From the NCBI RefSeq assembly GCF_029338295.1, contig NZ_CP119792.1:310001-374000 (forward strand): a DNA stretch of 64,000 nucleotides, given 5' to 3'. This stretch comes from Haladaptatus sp. QDMS2 (GTDB lineage Archaea > Halobacteriota > Halobacteria > Halobacteriales > Halococcaceae). The position numbers were made by a program, and so were the translations under genes. This document shows, piece after piece, positions 26,730 to 35,490 of the stretch (positions are counted from its first letter, which is position 1; each line of letters starts with the position of its first letter). The notes under the pieces are model-generated. The model was given only the letters and a program-made list of their open reading frames with translations, did not search any database and was not told where the DNA came from.

Positions 26730-27845
26730 ATGGATCCGATCGTCATCGTCGGCGGGGGCATCGTCGGGGCAAGCGTCGCCTACCACCTCCGGGATGCCGC
26801 GCGGCCCGTCGTGCTGTTCGAGCAGAACTCCGTCGGTTCGGGCGCGTCGGGTGATTCGGTCGCAATTTTCGTGTGGCACCAATCTGAGCCAGACCAGTCG
26901 AACCACCGACTTCGGGAACTGGCGTGGGAGACCTACGAGCCGCTGGTTCGAGACGGGACGTTCAGTTTCGAACAGATCGGAACGTTCGACGTCGCCTTCA
27001 CCGAGGAAACCGCAACTGCCCTCGAAGCCGCGGCGACGACGCTCGACTCCTACGGCGCCCGGGCCGAATGTATCCCGCCGTCGTCGTTGGCAGACCATGG
27101 CGTCGAACCAACAGGAATCACGGGGGCGTTGCACACGCCCGACGACGGCTACATGGACCCGTCTGAAATCATCCACTACTTCCTCGGAGAAGCCACGGCG
27201 AAGAATCTCACCGTCGAAACGAAAACGAAAGTGACCGACGTTCGCACGTCGGACCGGGGAGTCGAGGGTGTCGAAACCGCATCAGAATTCCAGCCGGCGG
27301 CTGCGGTCGTCAACGCCGCCGGCCCGTGGGCCCCGACGGTGAATCGAATGGCCGAGGTCTCACTCCCACTTCGGCACAACCGCGGGCCAATCGCCGTCCT
27401 CCAGAAGGACGAGCAGTTCTCGCTTCCGTTCGTCCAGTTCGAAGACGGACTCTACCTGCGTGGGGAGGGAGACAGGCAGGCGTTCGCCGGACGATTCGGC
27501 GCGAGTTACGAGGCTGCGAGTGAGTTACGCCCAGACGAGGCCCATCCCATCGACCACGAGTTCTACCTCGACATCCAGACTCGAATCAAGGAGTCGATTC
27601 CAGCGCTCGCGGACGCACAACTCGTAAACGAATGGGTCGGCATTCGAACACTCACGCCCGATGGAGTCCCTCTCGTCGGCGAATCGTCAGTACCAGACTT
27701 CTACGTCGCCTGTGGAATGAACGGACTCGGTGTGACACTCGCGCCAGCGGTGGGTGAAGTACTCGCCGCACAACTCACCGACAGCTCAGTCGATGCGTCA
27801 CTGAAAGCGTACCTCGACCCAGCCCGACCAGAGGCGACGCAGTAG
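26730..27845 (+). CDS. FAD-dependent oxidoreductase (DAO family)
   Basis: This is a D-amino acid oxidase/glycine oxidase-type flavoprotein of 371 residues. The Rossmann motif VIVGGGIVGASVAYHL opens the protein, and AAVVNAAGPWAP and the C-terminal VPLVGESSVPDFYVACGMNG with GVTLAPAVGE are typical of the family. It would oxidise an amine or secondary amino acid. The ATG at 26730 is preferred to the GTG three bases upstream, and a TATA-like element sits about 27 bases before it. It has no co-directional partner: it lies alone in the junction region between the ring-amide and polysaccharide clusters, just upstream of the broken recombinase. Confidence 0.88.
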   Translation: MDPIVIVGGGIVGASVAYHLRDAARPVVLFEQNSVGSGASGDSVAIFVWHQSEPDQSNHRLRELAWETYEPLVRDGTFSFEQIGTFDVAFTEETATALEAAATTLDSYGARAECIPPSSLADHGVEPTGITGALHTPDDGYMDPSEIIHYFLGEATAKNLTVETKTKVTDVRTSDRGVEGVETASEFQPAAAVVNAAGPWAPTVNRMAEVSLPLRHNRGPIAVLQKDEQFSLPFVQFEDGLYLRGEGDRQAFAGRFGASYEAASELRPDEAHPIDHEFYLDIQTRIKESIPALADAQLVNEWVGIRTLTPDGVPLVGESSVPDFYVACGMNGLGVTLAPAVGEVLAAQLTDSSVDASLKAYLDPARPEATQ

Positions 27846-28051
27846 GCAGCTCCCGTTTATATCGCGTGTAGCAGTTATTGAGAGGTAGCCAGTACCAAGA
27901 ATTTATTATAGCAATATACAGTTTATTTGTACGCCACCGGACCGCAGTATGGCGATTTTTCCGAATTGCGAGTGTTCCGAATCCACTGTTGATTATTCCA
28001 ATAGTCAACACCAGAATTTAGTACCCCGCCTCCGTCTGTTACTCCAACTCC

Positions 28052-29254
28052 ATGCCCACGCCCCACGACACGCCTCCCACACCCGATTCCGCCGATTCTA
28101 CGACCCACCATTCCGACCACGACTCCAGGGGTGAACCCATCCACGACGCCCTTCCAAGCTTCATCGCGAGCAAGAGCAAAGGCGAAACCGGGTCGGGCAA
28201 TTACCAGCGAAACGCCCGTCGCGTCGTCAGTCAGTGGACGACCTGGGTAGCAAACCGCGGGGTGGAAACGTTTTCGGACCTCGACGTCCGAACCATGCGG
28301 GCTTACGCCCGGTATCTTGCCCAACGAGTGCGGAGCGGGGCGATCATCGCCTCGACGGCCCACAACTACTACGCCACCGTCCGTGCGTTTCTGACCTGGT
28401 GTGTTCGCGAGGAGCTCGTAGAGGAAAATCCTGCGGCGAAACGACGGGCGGAGGAGGAACTTCCCGACCGGTCGGAAGGGCAAAAGAAGGCTCCAGAGCA
28501 GTTCTGGTCGCCTCGCGAACGTCGCGAGATACTTCGGTTCGTCAACGAACGCGCCTACGAGGCGGTCGAAACCCAGGGGAGCCAGGCGGTCGAAGAAACG
28601 CGGGACAGAGCCCTCGTCGCACTCCTCGCCTATTCCGGCGTTCGCGGTGCAGAGGTGTTCAGCGCCCCTGGTGACAGTCGGAGAAACGGACTTCGGTGGG
28701 AGGACATCGACCTCGACGCGGGCATCCTCACCGTGCTCGGGAAATCTCAGGAGCGAGAACCGGTCCAGCTCCCGCCGCAGGCCCGTGACCCACTCGCCCG
28801 GTATCGTGCGATACTGGACCCTCCGCGCCCGGAATGGCCGGTGTTCCCGACGCGAAGTGCGCCGACGCTATCGAACCGTCCGTGAGAGGCTCGAAAATAG
28901 GGGTTCGAAGCAGCAGACATCGAGGAACTTCTCGATGCGCACGATACCGAGGAAATGCTCCGCGCGTACGACATCGTCCCGCCGTCGCTGACGACGACCG
29001 GTGCGCGAGCAGTGATGAAACGATTGTGTGAGACGGCGAACCTGAAAGTCGACGGCGACAGCGACTACTTGACGCTCCACGGTGCGCGTCGTGGCCTCGG
29101 CGAGACGCTGTATCGAGAGCACGGGCCGGCGACCGCCCAGCGCGCATTGCGACACAAATCACCCAAGACGACGTCTCGTGCCTACGCCCACATCGAAACA
29201 AGTGACCTCGCAAAGCAAGTGGGGGACGTGCTCGACGAAGTGGACGGGACATAG
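28052..29254 (+). pseudogene. Tyrosine recombinase/integrase interrupted by two frameshifts
   Basis: This is a XerC/D-like phage-type integrase. An N-terminal SAM-like DNA-binding domain (about residues 30-140, including TAHNYYATVRAFLTWCVRE) is followed by the catalytic domain. All catalytic residues can be found: Arg in SGVRGAEVF, Lys in LGKSQE, His-x-x-Arg in LHGARRG, His in LRHKSPK and the Tyr in RAYAHI. The reading frame is lost near 28850-28866 (codons shift by +1, giving RYRTVRERLENR) and regained near 28900 (GFEAADIEELL). Read straight, it stops at 28885 and the C-terminal half would start at an internal codon near 28955. It is either a decayed gene or contains paired indel errors. Confidence 0.85.
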
Positions 29255-29310
29255 TCCCAGAAACGGTCAAAATTCTGTTAGACGTGGCAGTTGAAGAGGA
29301 AAATGAGCCA

Positions 29311-29876
29311 AAGCGTCCGACCAATACGAACCGTCCAAACCATGCGAATTGGTCAAATTCGTAGAACGGTTCCTGGGAGCCGAGAGGGACAAATTACGCA
29401 AAGTGTCCAAACTATCCAATTCAGACAAACCGTTTGTGATGGGCGATTCACTCCAACCAACCAAATCGGGTCGAGTGAGTTTGGAGAGACAAACTCGCGT
29501 AGGTTGCCAGAGAGTGAGGGATAGATCCCAGAAAGACAGGCTATTCAGAGGGAGGCGCAAAAGTTCTATATGTTCAGAAGAAGAAAGGACATCAAACTCG
29601 TCAAAAATAACCCAACTGTCAAAACTATACAATCTTTGTTTCTGTGTGTGTTTTAGATTCTAATCCAAAATATCCAAACTGGCAGAGCCGTACGAACCGA
29701 AAATAGGAATTAGACGTTCGTAAACAAATTTGGTTATTTAGGCGGCGAGCTGGCCCCCACCCTCGTGGACAACAGCGACGATGTGGTCGAAACCAGAGCA
29801 AGTACCGCAGATCAATCCGTCCGAACTGTCCGAATTGACCTATCGACGTAGTTCTATACAAACCATCCAAACCATC
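29311..29876. repeat. Degenerate 9-base periodic tracts (right side)
   Basis: Several blocks show a 9-base phase: 29311-29373 (units such as AACCGTCCA, AACCATGCG), 29391-29440 (AAAGTGTCC, AAACTATCC), about 29586-29630, 29819-29836 (GTCCGAACT, GTCCGAATT) and 29859-29876 (CAAACCATC twice). No convincing gene covers the stretch 29255-30028. The blocks resemble the left tract at 25971-25996, so they may mark the edges of an inserted or decaying element. Confidence 0.5.
29738..29839 (-). pseudogene. Possible small zinc-finger-like gene remnant
   Basis: On the minus strand a 33-codon open stretch between two stops reads ICGTCSGFDHIVAVVHEG in its middle and is preceded by an acidic VNSDSSDG. The C-x-x-C pair and haloarchaeal-like composition suggest the end of a small metal-binding protein. 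No ATG precedes it, so it is at best a fragment. It lies inside the 9-base-periodic region. Confidence 0.25.
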
Positions 29877-30028
29877 AAACTTGAATTGGCTGGATAGGAA
29901 GGTAAACCCGTTTGTACTGATTCGGACAGTCGAGTGCCTTCGCCGGCAATCCGGAGGTCAGCGTTTGAAACAGTCAGGTTTGTCGAAATACTTATCTGAA
30001 CGGTAGGTGTGGAAAATATTGCGGGAGT

Positions 30029-33000
30029 ATGAGAGACATTCACAAACAGCCACACGGCGCGGGCGAGAATAGTCAATTGAATGGTATTTATGGGGAGCGA
30101 CTGTCGGTCGGGAGACGAGACATCGTGAAGGGGGCCGCACTCATTGCGGCGCTCGGACTGGCGAGTTCTGAACGGGTTCAAGGAGCGGCCACGACTGCTG
30201 AATCAGGCAAGACGCGGGCGACCTACTACACGCCGGACCGGGTGCAGAACGCACGCGAGAACATCGAACAATACGACTGGGCGAGAGCGGAGCGAGACGA
30301 AGCCGTCGCACAGGCCGACGAGTTCCTCGACAGACTCGGGCTGGAGGGGCTCTGGTCGTGGGTGACCTCACAGAAGCTACCCCGGTCGTGGACGCCGAAC
30401 GAGGGAAAGAACATCCACTACGGAGCGTGGCAGCCAGTAGACGGTGAGCGATTCAAAGTCACTGACGGAAAATGGACACTGCCCACGAATGACTTCGAAT
30501 CGTACTACCAATCCGGACTGGATGAGAGAGGGTTCTTCGAACCGGAATTGGCCGACGATTCACTGTTGGTCAACGAAGAACACCCAGAGATGGGCGAAGG
30601 CTGGGGCGTCGACGACGGGTACGGTTTCGTCGACGATGCAAACGACCTGGGGGCTGGGGCGGGCACGCAGTGGAAACCGGTTGCGTTCTGGAATCTGGAG
30701 ACGATGTGGAAACAACTCCGAGGGGTGATGCTGCCAGCGTTCCGAGACGCCTACCTGTTCACGGGTGACAAGCGGTATTCGCGGGCGGGAACCATTCTGC
30801 TCGACCGGATGGCCGACATCTATCCGACCCTCGACCTGAGCGCCTACATCTGGCCGGACGGATTTCAGGCGTCGCACGGCTTCACCGGCGAGGGAAAGTG
30901 GGCGGGGTCGATTTCCGAGGCCGCCTGGGCGGACGTGTACTGCCAGGCCTACGACGCAGTGTTTGAGGGGCAACCCGACGATACAGAACTCGTACAGTTC
31001 CTTTCGGCGAAAGCCGACGAGTACCCCGGCCTCGGCGATAAAAGCACGCTCGGGGTGATTCGCGAGAACATCGAGGAGCGACTCGTAAAGGAGGTACTCC
31101 CTGCGGTCAAAGACGCCCAGTTGCGCGGCAACTTCGGCCACCACCAGTCCGCCCTCGCGATGTCTGCCCGTGTCGCGGACGAACCGGACGGCTACACGAA
31201 AGAAGCCCTCGAATTCATGTTCCGCGCGGGAGACCTCCATCAGGAAGACGATGGGACGTACTGGGGTGACTGGTACATCACCGGTGGCGACGTTATGTCG
31301 GCCCTGGTGGGCCGGTTCGACCGAGACGGAATGGCAGACGAGTCCTCGCCACACTACAACCGCGTCGTGTTCAGCAACGTTCTGAAGGCAGGTCAGTATC
31401 TCGAAGGGTACGACGCCTACAGTGGGTCGAATCTCTTTGCCAACCCCAAGTTCAAGCAGATGTTCTACCCGTGGGGCGACCTCGTTATCCTCGACAACTA
31501 CACGCCGAGCATCGGCGACCACGGACTCGCCGGCCAGAACGGCACGCACCTGCCGAGAAACAATCTCATCGACGGGTACAGCGCCTACGGTGGGACGGAA
31601 CTCGCACAGACGGCGTACTACGCCAACGGGGGAACGACCGCGGGCATTCAGGGTGATATATTCGACGAGGACCCGGCGCTGGCAGAGCAAATTCAGGCAA
31701 TCATCGATGCCGAGGGCCCACTCGACTTCGACAGCACGAATCAGCCTGGCTACGGGCTCGCTGTGCTCCGCGACGGTGAGAACTACACCAGTTCTGACTG
31801 GGGGACTACGTATGGCTACCACGGGCTTTCGGTGGTCGAACAGACCGCGGAAACCACGTGGTTCTCGGGGAGCGGAACGCTCCAGTTCAACGCCACAGAA
31901 GCTGGCGAGCATATCACGTTCGAGTTCCAGGTGCCAGCAGGCGACGAGTATCGGCTGGACTGTTCGCTGTTCAAAGCGTCCTCATACGGGAGATACGACA
32001 TCGAGGTCGACGGAGCAGTCGTCCACGACGATTTCGATTTCTACTCGGCGCAGACCGGCACACGAGACTTCGATGCACTCTCGTGGGTTTCACTCGACGC
32101 CGGGACGCACACGATTACCTTCCGGAACGACGGGAAGAACCCGGAGTCCTCGAACTATAAAATGGGCATCAGAAAGCTCCGTCTCATGACCAAAACAGAC
32201 GTCGCCGCCAAGCGACGCTCCGAGGAGCAAGGGAATCTGAAACGTGCGGTCTGGCTCTACTACGGGCGAAATTCCGGGGAAACCGGCACCTACCACACAC
32301 ACGGCGACACGCTCAACCTCGGCATCATGGCCCACGAACTCGACCTGGCCCCCGACCTCGGTTACCCACACACGTTCGACGACCAGATCTACAATAGTTG
32401 GCTGCGCGGGACCATCAGTCACAACACGGTGATGGTAGACGAACGCCGCCAGCGACCCGAATGGGCAGGCGAACCACATCACTTCGACCACACAGACCGC
32501 GTCCAACTCATTGACGTTTCCTCGGACGATGCCTACCCGCAGGTAGACGCCTACCGACGGACCACGGCCCAGATACGGGTCGACGAGGCGGACTCCTACG
32601 CCGTCGACTTCTTCCACGTCAACGGGGGAACGGACCACCACTTCAGTTTCCACAGCGCGAAGACGCCGAGTCCGCACCTCGAATTCGAACTGCAAGACGG
32701 CGTCTCGGAGTTCGTCGTTCGCGACGGGGCAGGAGAAGTCAAACCGACCAAGCGTGCTGCCTACAGCGACGAGACGGCCATCACGTTTGCCGACCCGAGC
32801 GGCGACGCACACGACTGGCGTGGCCTGGCCATAGACCACGGAACGAGCGACGTGACCGTCGAGACGTACATCAAATCCGCCGTCACGGGAGAGAACTTCT
32901 ACTGGCACCACAACCACTCGGTGTACCTCGGACGCGACGGAGACGGCCGCCACGTCGTCGCCGGCATCGGCAATCAGGCGGCAGGACACGACCCACGAAT

Positions 33001-34393
33001 CGGCATCTACTACCCCGAGGAAAATGCGTGGGGCGATTACACCGCAATCGAACGCTGGGACAAGGACGCCTGGTACGAACTCTCGGTTTCGAAGACTGGA
33101 ACGGCGGTCGATATCGCGCTCACCAGCGCAGACGGCAGCCAGACGCACGCGAGCGGGACGTTCGAACTCGCGAGCGACACCGACGCCGCCGTCGGCATCT
33201 TCGGCGGCATCGGGAAGGGCCAGACCGGGAACCTCTACTTCGACGAGGTAACGGTCGATGGCTCCGTCGTCGAGTTCTTCGAGACGACGTTCGTCACGAA
33301 TTCCGGAATCGACACGACGGGCCTCGACCTCGTCGAACAGGACGGTGGTACGTACGCAGGGGCGGACGTTCCCTTCGGCGACGCCGCCTACAACGAGGCG
33401 AACGCGAACGCATTCAACTATTTAGAGCGAGTCTCCCGCGACGAAAATCCGGAGGAGAGCATCGCCGTCGAGTGGAACGTAGCGGACCACTGGAACGCGA
33501 GAGACGACGACGCAGAAGACGTCCGGCTCAGACTGACGGCACTCACTGCATTCGACGACGTGTCGCTCGCAGACGGGCGGCCACCCAACCGCGCGGGCAA
33601 CCCGGAGACGCTTCGCTACCTGCTCGGCCACCGCACGGGTACCGACCTCGAATCGACGTTCACCTCGGTCATCGAACCGTACGACGGGCCACGATTCGTC
33701 GAGTCGGTAGAGCGCGTTCCGGTCGAGGTGGTGCCAGCGGACGACGAGGACGGCGAGCGACCCGAAGAATTCCACGGTGCCGACGCGAGCTCGGCACCGG
33801 ATGCGGTCCGTGCAGTGAAAGTCACCCTCGCGAACGGGCGCACCGACTACATCGTCCGGACGGACTCGGCTGACCAGTTGTACACGGTCGACCGAGAGTT
33901 CCAGGTGAACGGATTCTTCGCCGTCTACTCGCTCGTGGATGGTGAAGCGGAATACGCCTACCTCAACGACGGCACCGTGTTGCGCCCCATTCACGCGAAA
34001 GAAGGGGCGAACGAGGACGAGGTGTACGAAGCGAGCAAACCGCTCGTCCAGCAGTCGAACGGCGCGTTCGAGGGCACACTCGTGGACTTCACGAAGTCCC
34101 TCGGCCTGGAGAACGAACTGGTCGTGAAGGTGTCGAAACAGCCGAGCGAATACGACCTCGAATCGCTGGCCGAAAAGTGGGTGTACGTCGATGCGGAGAC
34201 GAATCGAAACGGGGCCTACGAAGTCCTCGGCGTGACAGACATCTCGGGCAATAGAGTGACGCTCGACATCGGCGAGAAGACGACCGTCCGTGAGTTCGTC
34301 GACCCACAGGACCCGAGCGCCGGCTACGAGTACATCGTCGCTACGGGCGCGGCAGTTACCTGCCCGACGAGTCTCACCTGGCGCGCAGACTGA
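30029..34393 (+). CDS. Tat-exported heparinase II/III-like polysaccharide lyase, multidomain
   Basis: This is a 1,454-residue secreted enzyme. A twin-arginine signal (VGRRDIVKGAAL, Arg29-Arg30) begins it, with no lipobox Cys. An alpha/alpha-toroid region (about 60-570) precedes a CBM6/35-like beta module (about 580-725), then the heparinase II/III core with YHTHGDTLNLG near residue 754 and TISHNTVMVDE. A LamG-like module is inserted at about 930-1075, and more beta-rich sequence follows. Heparinase-type lyases cleave uronic-acid glycans by beta-elimination using Tyr/His residues. The target glycan is unknown. A paralogue without the CBM-like insertion starts at 61021. A TATA-like ACTTATC sits about 27-35 bases before the ATG, and a T6 run follows the stop. 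Confidence 0.85.
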   Translation: MRDIHKQPHGAGENSQLNGIYGERLSVGRRDIVKGAALIAALGLASSERVQGAATTAESGKTRATYYTPDRVQNARENIEQYDWARAERDEAVAQADEFLDRLGLEGLWSWVTSQKLPRSWTPNEGKNIHYGAWQPVDGERFKVTDGKWTLPTNDFESYYQSGLDERGFFEPELADDSLLVNEEHPEMGEGWGVDDGYGFVDDANDLGAGAGTQWKPVAFWNLETMWKQLRGVMLPAFRDAYLFTGDKRYSRAGTILLDRMADIYPTLDLSAYIWPDGFQASHGFTGEGKWAGSISEAAWADVYCQAYDAVFEGQPDDTELVQFLSAKADEYPGLGDKSTLGVIRENIEERLVKEVLPAVKDAQLRGNFGHHQSALAMSARVADEPDGYTKEALEFMFRAGDLHQEDDGTYWGDWYITGGDVMSALVGRFDRDGMADESSPHYNRVVFSNVLKAGQYLEGYDAYSGSNLFANPKFKQMFYPWGDLVILDNYTPSIGDHGLAGQNGTHLPRNNLIDGYSAYGGTELAQTAYYANGGTTAGIQGDIFDEDPALAEQIQAIIDAEGPLDFDSTNQPGYGLAVLRDGENYTSSDWGTTYGYHGLSVVEQTAETTWFSGSGTLQFNATEAGEHITFEFQVPAGDEYRLDCSLFKASSYGRYDIEVDGAVVHDDFDFYSAQTGTRDFDALSWVSLDAGTHTITFRNDGKNPESSNYKMGIRKLRLMTKTDVAAKRRSEEQGNLKRAVWLYYGRNSGETGTYHTHGDTLNLGIMAHELDLAPDLGYPHTFDDQIYNSWLRGTISHNTVMVDERRQRPEWAGEPHHFDHTDRVQLIDVSSDDAYPQVDAYRRTTAQIRVDEADSYAVDFFHVNGGTDHHFSFHSAKTPSPHLEFELQDGVSEFVVRDGAGEVKPTKRAAYSDETAITFADPSGDAHDWRGLAIDHGTSDVTVETYIKSAVTGENFYWHHNHSVYLGRDGDGRHVVAGIGNQAAGHDPRIGIYYPEENAWGDYTAIERWDKDAWYELSVSKTGTAVDIALTSADGSQTHASGTFELASDTDAAVGIFGGIGKGQTGNLYFDEVTVDGSVVEFFETTFVTNSGIDTTGLDLVEQDGGTYAGADVPFGDAAYNEANANAFNYLERVSRDENPEESIAVEWNVADHWNARDDDAEDVRLRLTALTAFDDVSLADGRPPNRAGNPETLRYLLGHRTGTDLESTFTSVIEPYDGPRFVESVERVPVEVVPADDEDGERPEEFHGADASSAPDAVRAVKVTLANGRTDYIVRTDSADQLYTVDREFQVNGFFAVYSLVDGEAEYAYLNDGTVLRPIHAKEGANEDEVYEASKPLVQQSNGAFEGTLVDFTKSLGLENELVVKVSKQPSEYDLESLAEKWVYVDAETNRNGAYEVLGVTDISGNRVTLDIGEKTTVREFVDPQDPSAGYEYIVATGAAVTCPTSLTWRAD
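32899..32960. repeat. 62-base block identical to 63549-63610
   Basis: This block in the LamG-like region of the first lyase is identical, base for base, to the corresponding block in the second lyase, although the genes differ at many positions on either side. It encodes YWHHNHSVYLGRDGDGRHVV. Shorter shared words occur elsewhere, such as the 26 bases encoding HFDHTDRVQ. Confidence 0.9.
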
Positions 34394-34410
34394 GCGGTCG
34401 CGGCAAATCC

Positions 34411-34416
34411 CATTTT
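34411..34416 (+). terminator. T6 run after the lyase gene
   Basis: TTTTTT begins 17 bases after the lyase stop codon, in a region with no gene on this strand for 600 bases. Termination at T-runs is usual in archaea. Confidence 0.45.
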
Positions 34417-34987
34417 TTCGCCACCCAACCCGGTCGCGGTGAGCAATCCATCTTGTTTCCCGAAAGCCCACACTGGTGTTTCGAGTTACAAAACGCCGAT
34501 AATAGCAGCGAAAACCCACGCACTGGAGCACTGTTGTAGAGAAATCGGTACCGAGTGATTGCCCAATCTGTAACAGCAGTACGGCTGTTATTGGCGACGG
34601 GAGACAGTGAGTGAGTGCCGACGAACAGTGTCGGCAACTGCGTCCCCGCTTGTTGTTTTTTCCAGCAGCCGAGTGCGTGTTTGGTGATTGGAAACAACGC
34701 GACTTAACGTGGAGAGCGTCGTGGTAAAGACGAGTGAAAACCCGAAAAGCACCGCAGCTTGTGGTCTCGGCTTAAGCCAGCGATGGCCGATACGGTGACG
34801 GATACAGACGTGGTGGCGCGAGCTAGCCAAACCGTTCCGAATCGCCAAACGAACTGAGGGAAATTGCCGCCGAGGAAACTACCGGATACGGCCACCAATT
34901 CAGGTTGAATTTGACTCATTCCGCGCCGAGCGGCGTTTCGAGGGGTGAAACAGCCGTTTTGAACGGTTGCGGTGAACGGGAGCGGGA

Positions 34988-34995
34988 TACTTATG
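34988..34995 (+). promoter_or_regulatory. TATA-like element for the ridA leader ORF
   Basis: TACTTATG is centred about 29 bases upstream of the ATG at 35021 and about 120 bases upstream of the ridA ATG, so transcription should start at the mini-ORF. Confidence 0.45.
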
Positions 34996-35020
34996 CTCCG
35001 ACGGGCAGAAAATTGTGGCG

Positions 35021-35116
35021 ATGACTGACACGAGAACGACACGGCAAGTGAGCGGTGTGCCCGCTCCTGGGACTGATGACAGCCCAACTGTGGACCACCA
35101 GCGGAGGTCACGATGA
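35021..35116 (+). CDS. Mini-ORF, 31 codons, overlapping the ridA start
   Basis: The peptide starts MTDTRTTRQVSGVPAPG and ends DHQRRSR. Its ATG is correctly placed for a leaderless transcript from the TATA element at 34988, and its TGA overlaps the ridA ATG (ATGA). I infer a translated leader that couples to ridA. It matches the pattern of three other mini-ORFs in the window. I recognise no family, and translation is unproven. Confidence 0.4.
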   Translation: MTDTRTTRQVSGVPAPGTDDSPTVDHQRRSR

Positions 35117-35487
35117 AGGAAATCAGCACCGACGACGCACCGGCGAGCATCGGCCCCTTCTCGCAAGGAATCGTCGATGGCGACCGAATCTACGTCTCCG
35201 GTCAGGGGCCGGTGGACCCGAAAAGCGGCGAGATAATCGAGGGAGACATTCGCGACCAGACGGCGCAGACGCTCGAGAACGTCGCGGCAGTGTTGACGGC
35301 GGCGGAGGCATCGCTCGACGACGTGGTCAAAGCGACCGTGTTCGTCCGCGATATGGCCGACTACGCCGCTATCAACGAGGTGTACGGCGAGTACATGACC
35401 GCGCCGTACCCGGCCCGCAGCGCGGTCGAAGTGGCCGACCTGCCCATCGACATCGGGGTTGAAATCGAAGTCATTGCGAGGGCGTGA
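35113..35487 (+). CDS. ridA: RidA family reactive enamine/imine deaminase
   Basis: This RidA/YjgF/UK114 protein has 124 residues. The active-site Arg102 is in YPARSAVEVADLPIDIGVEIEV, and VSGQGPVDPKSGEI is the typical N-terminal signature. The family forms trimers and hydrolyses reactive enamines or imines released by PLP enzymes or amine oxidases. Its start overlaps the stop of a leader ORF, and the glucose dehydrogenase gene follows after 3 bases, so the two are one operon. The pairing suggests that an amino sugar or imine-forming step belongs to the polysaccharide pathway, although that is inference. Confidence 0.92.
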   Translation: MKEISTDDAPASIGPFSQGIVDGDRIYVSGQGPVDPKSGEIIEGDIRDQTAQTLENVAAVLTAAEASLDDVVKATVFVRDMADYAAINEVYGEYMTAPYPARSAVEVADLPIDIGVEIEVIARA

Positions 35488-35490
35488 CCG

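Larger units (their letters stand above)
34394..35020. other. Intergenic region between lyase and ridA operon
   Basis: About 630 bases contain no convincing gene. A T6 run at 34411-34416 probably ends the lyase transcript. Several T-runs and an inverted repeat (GCCGACGAACAGTGTCGGC, about 34617-34635) are visible, and the promoter of the ridA leader ORF is at the right end. A 24-codon ORF at about 34782 lacks a promoter at a sensible distance and was not accepted. Confidence 0.4.

Noticed and set aside
28052-29254. Programmed double frameshifting as an intended expression mechanism for the integrase
   Set aside because: Two shifts in opposite directions within 40 bases without a slippery heptamer or stem are better explained by decay or sequence error.
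34617-34635. Imperfect inverted repeat as attachment site or riboswitch
   Set aside because: A single short hairpin without partner sequence near the integrase or conserved riboswitch core; too weak to call.
34782-34856. 24-codon ORF upstream of ridA
   Set aside because: No TATA-like element at leaderless distance and no overlap with a downstream start, unlike the accepted mini-ORFs.
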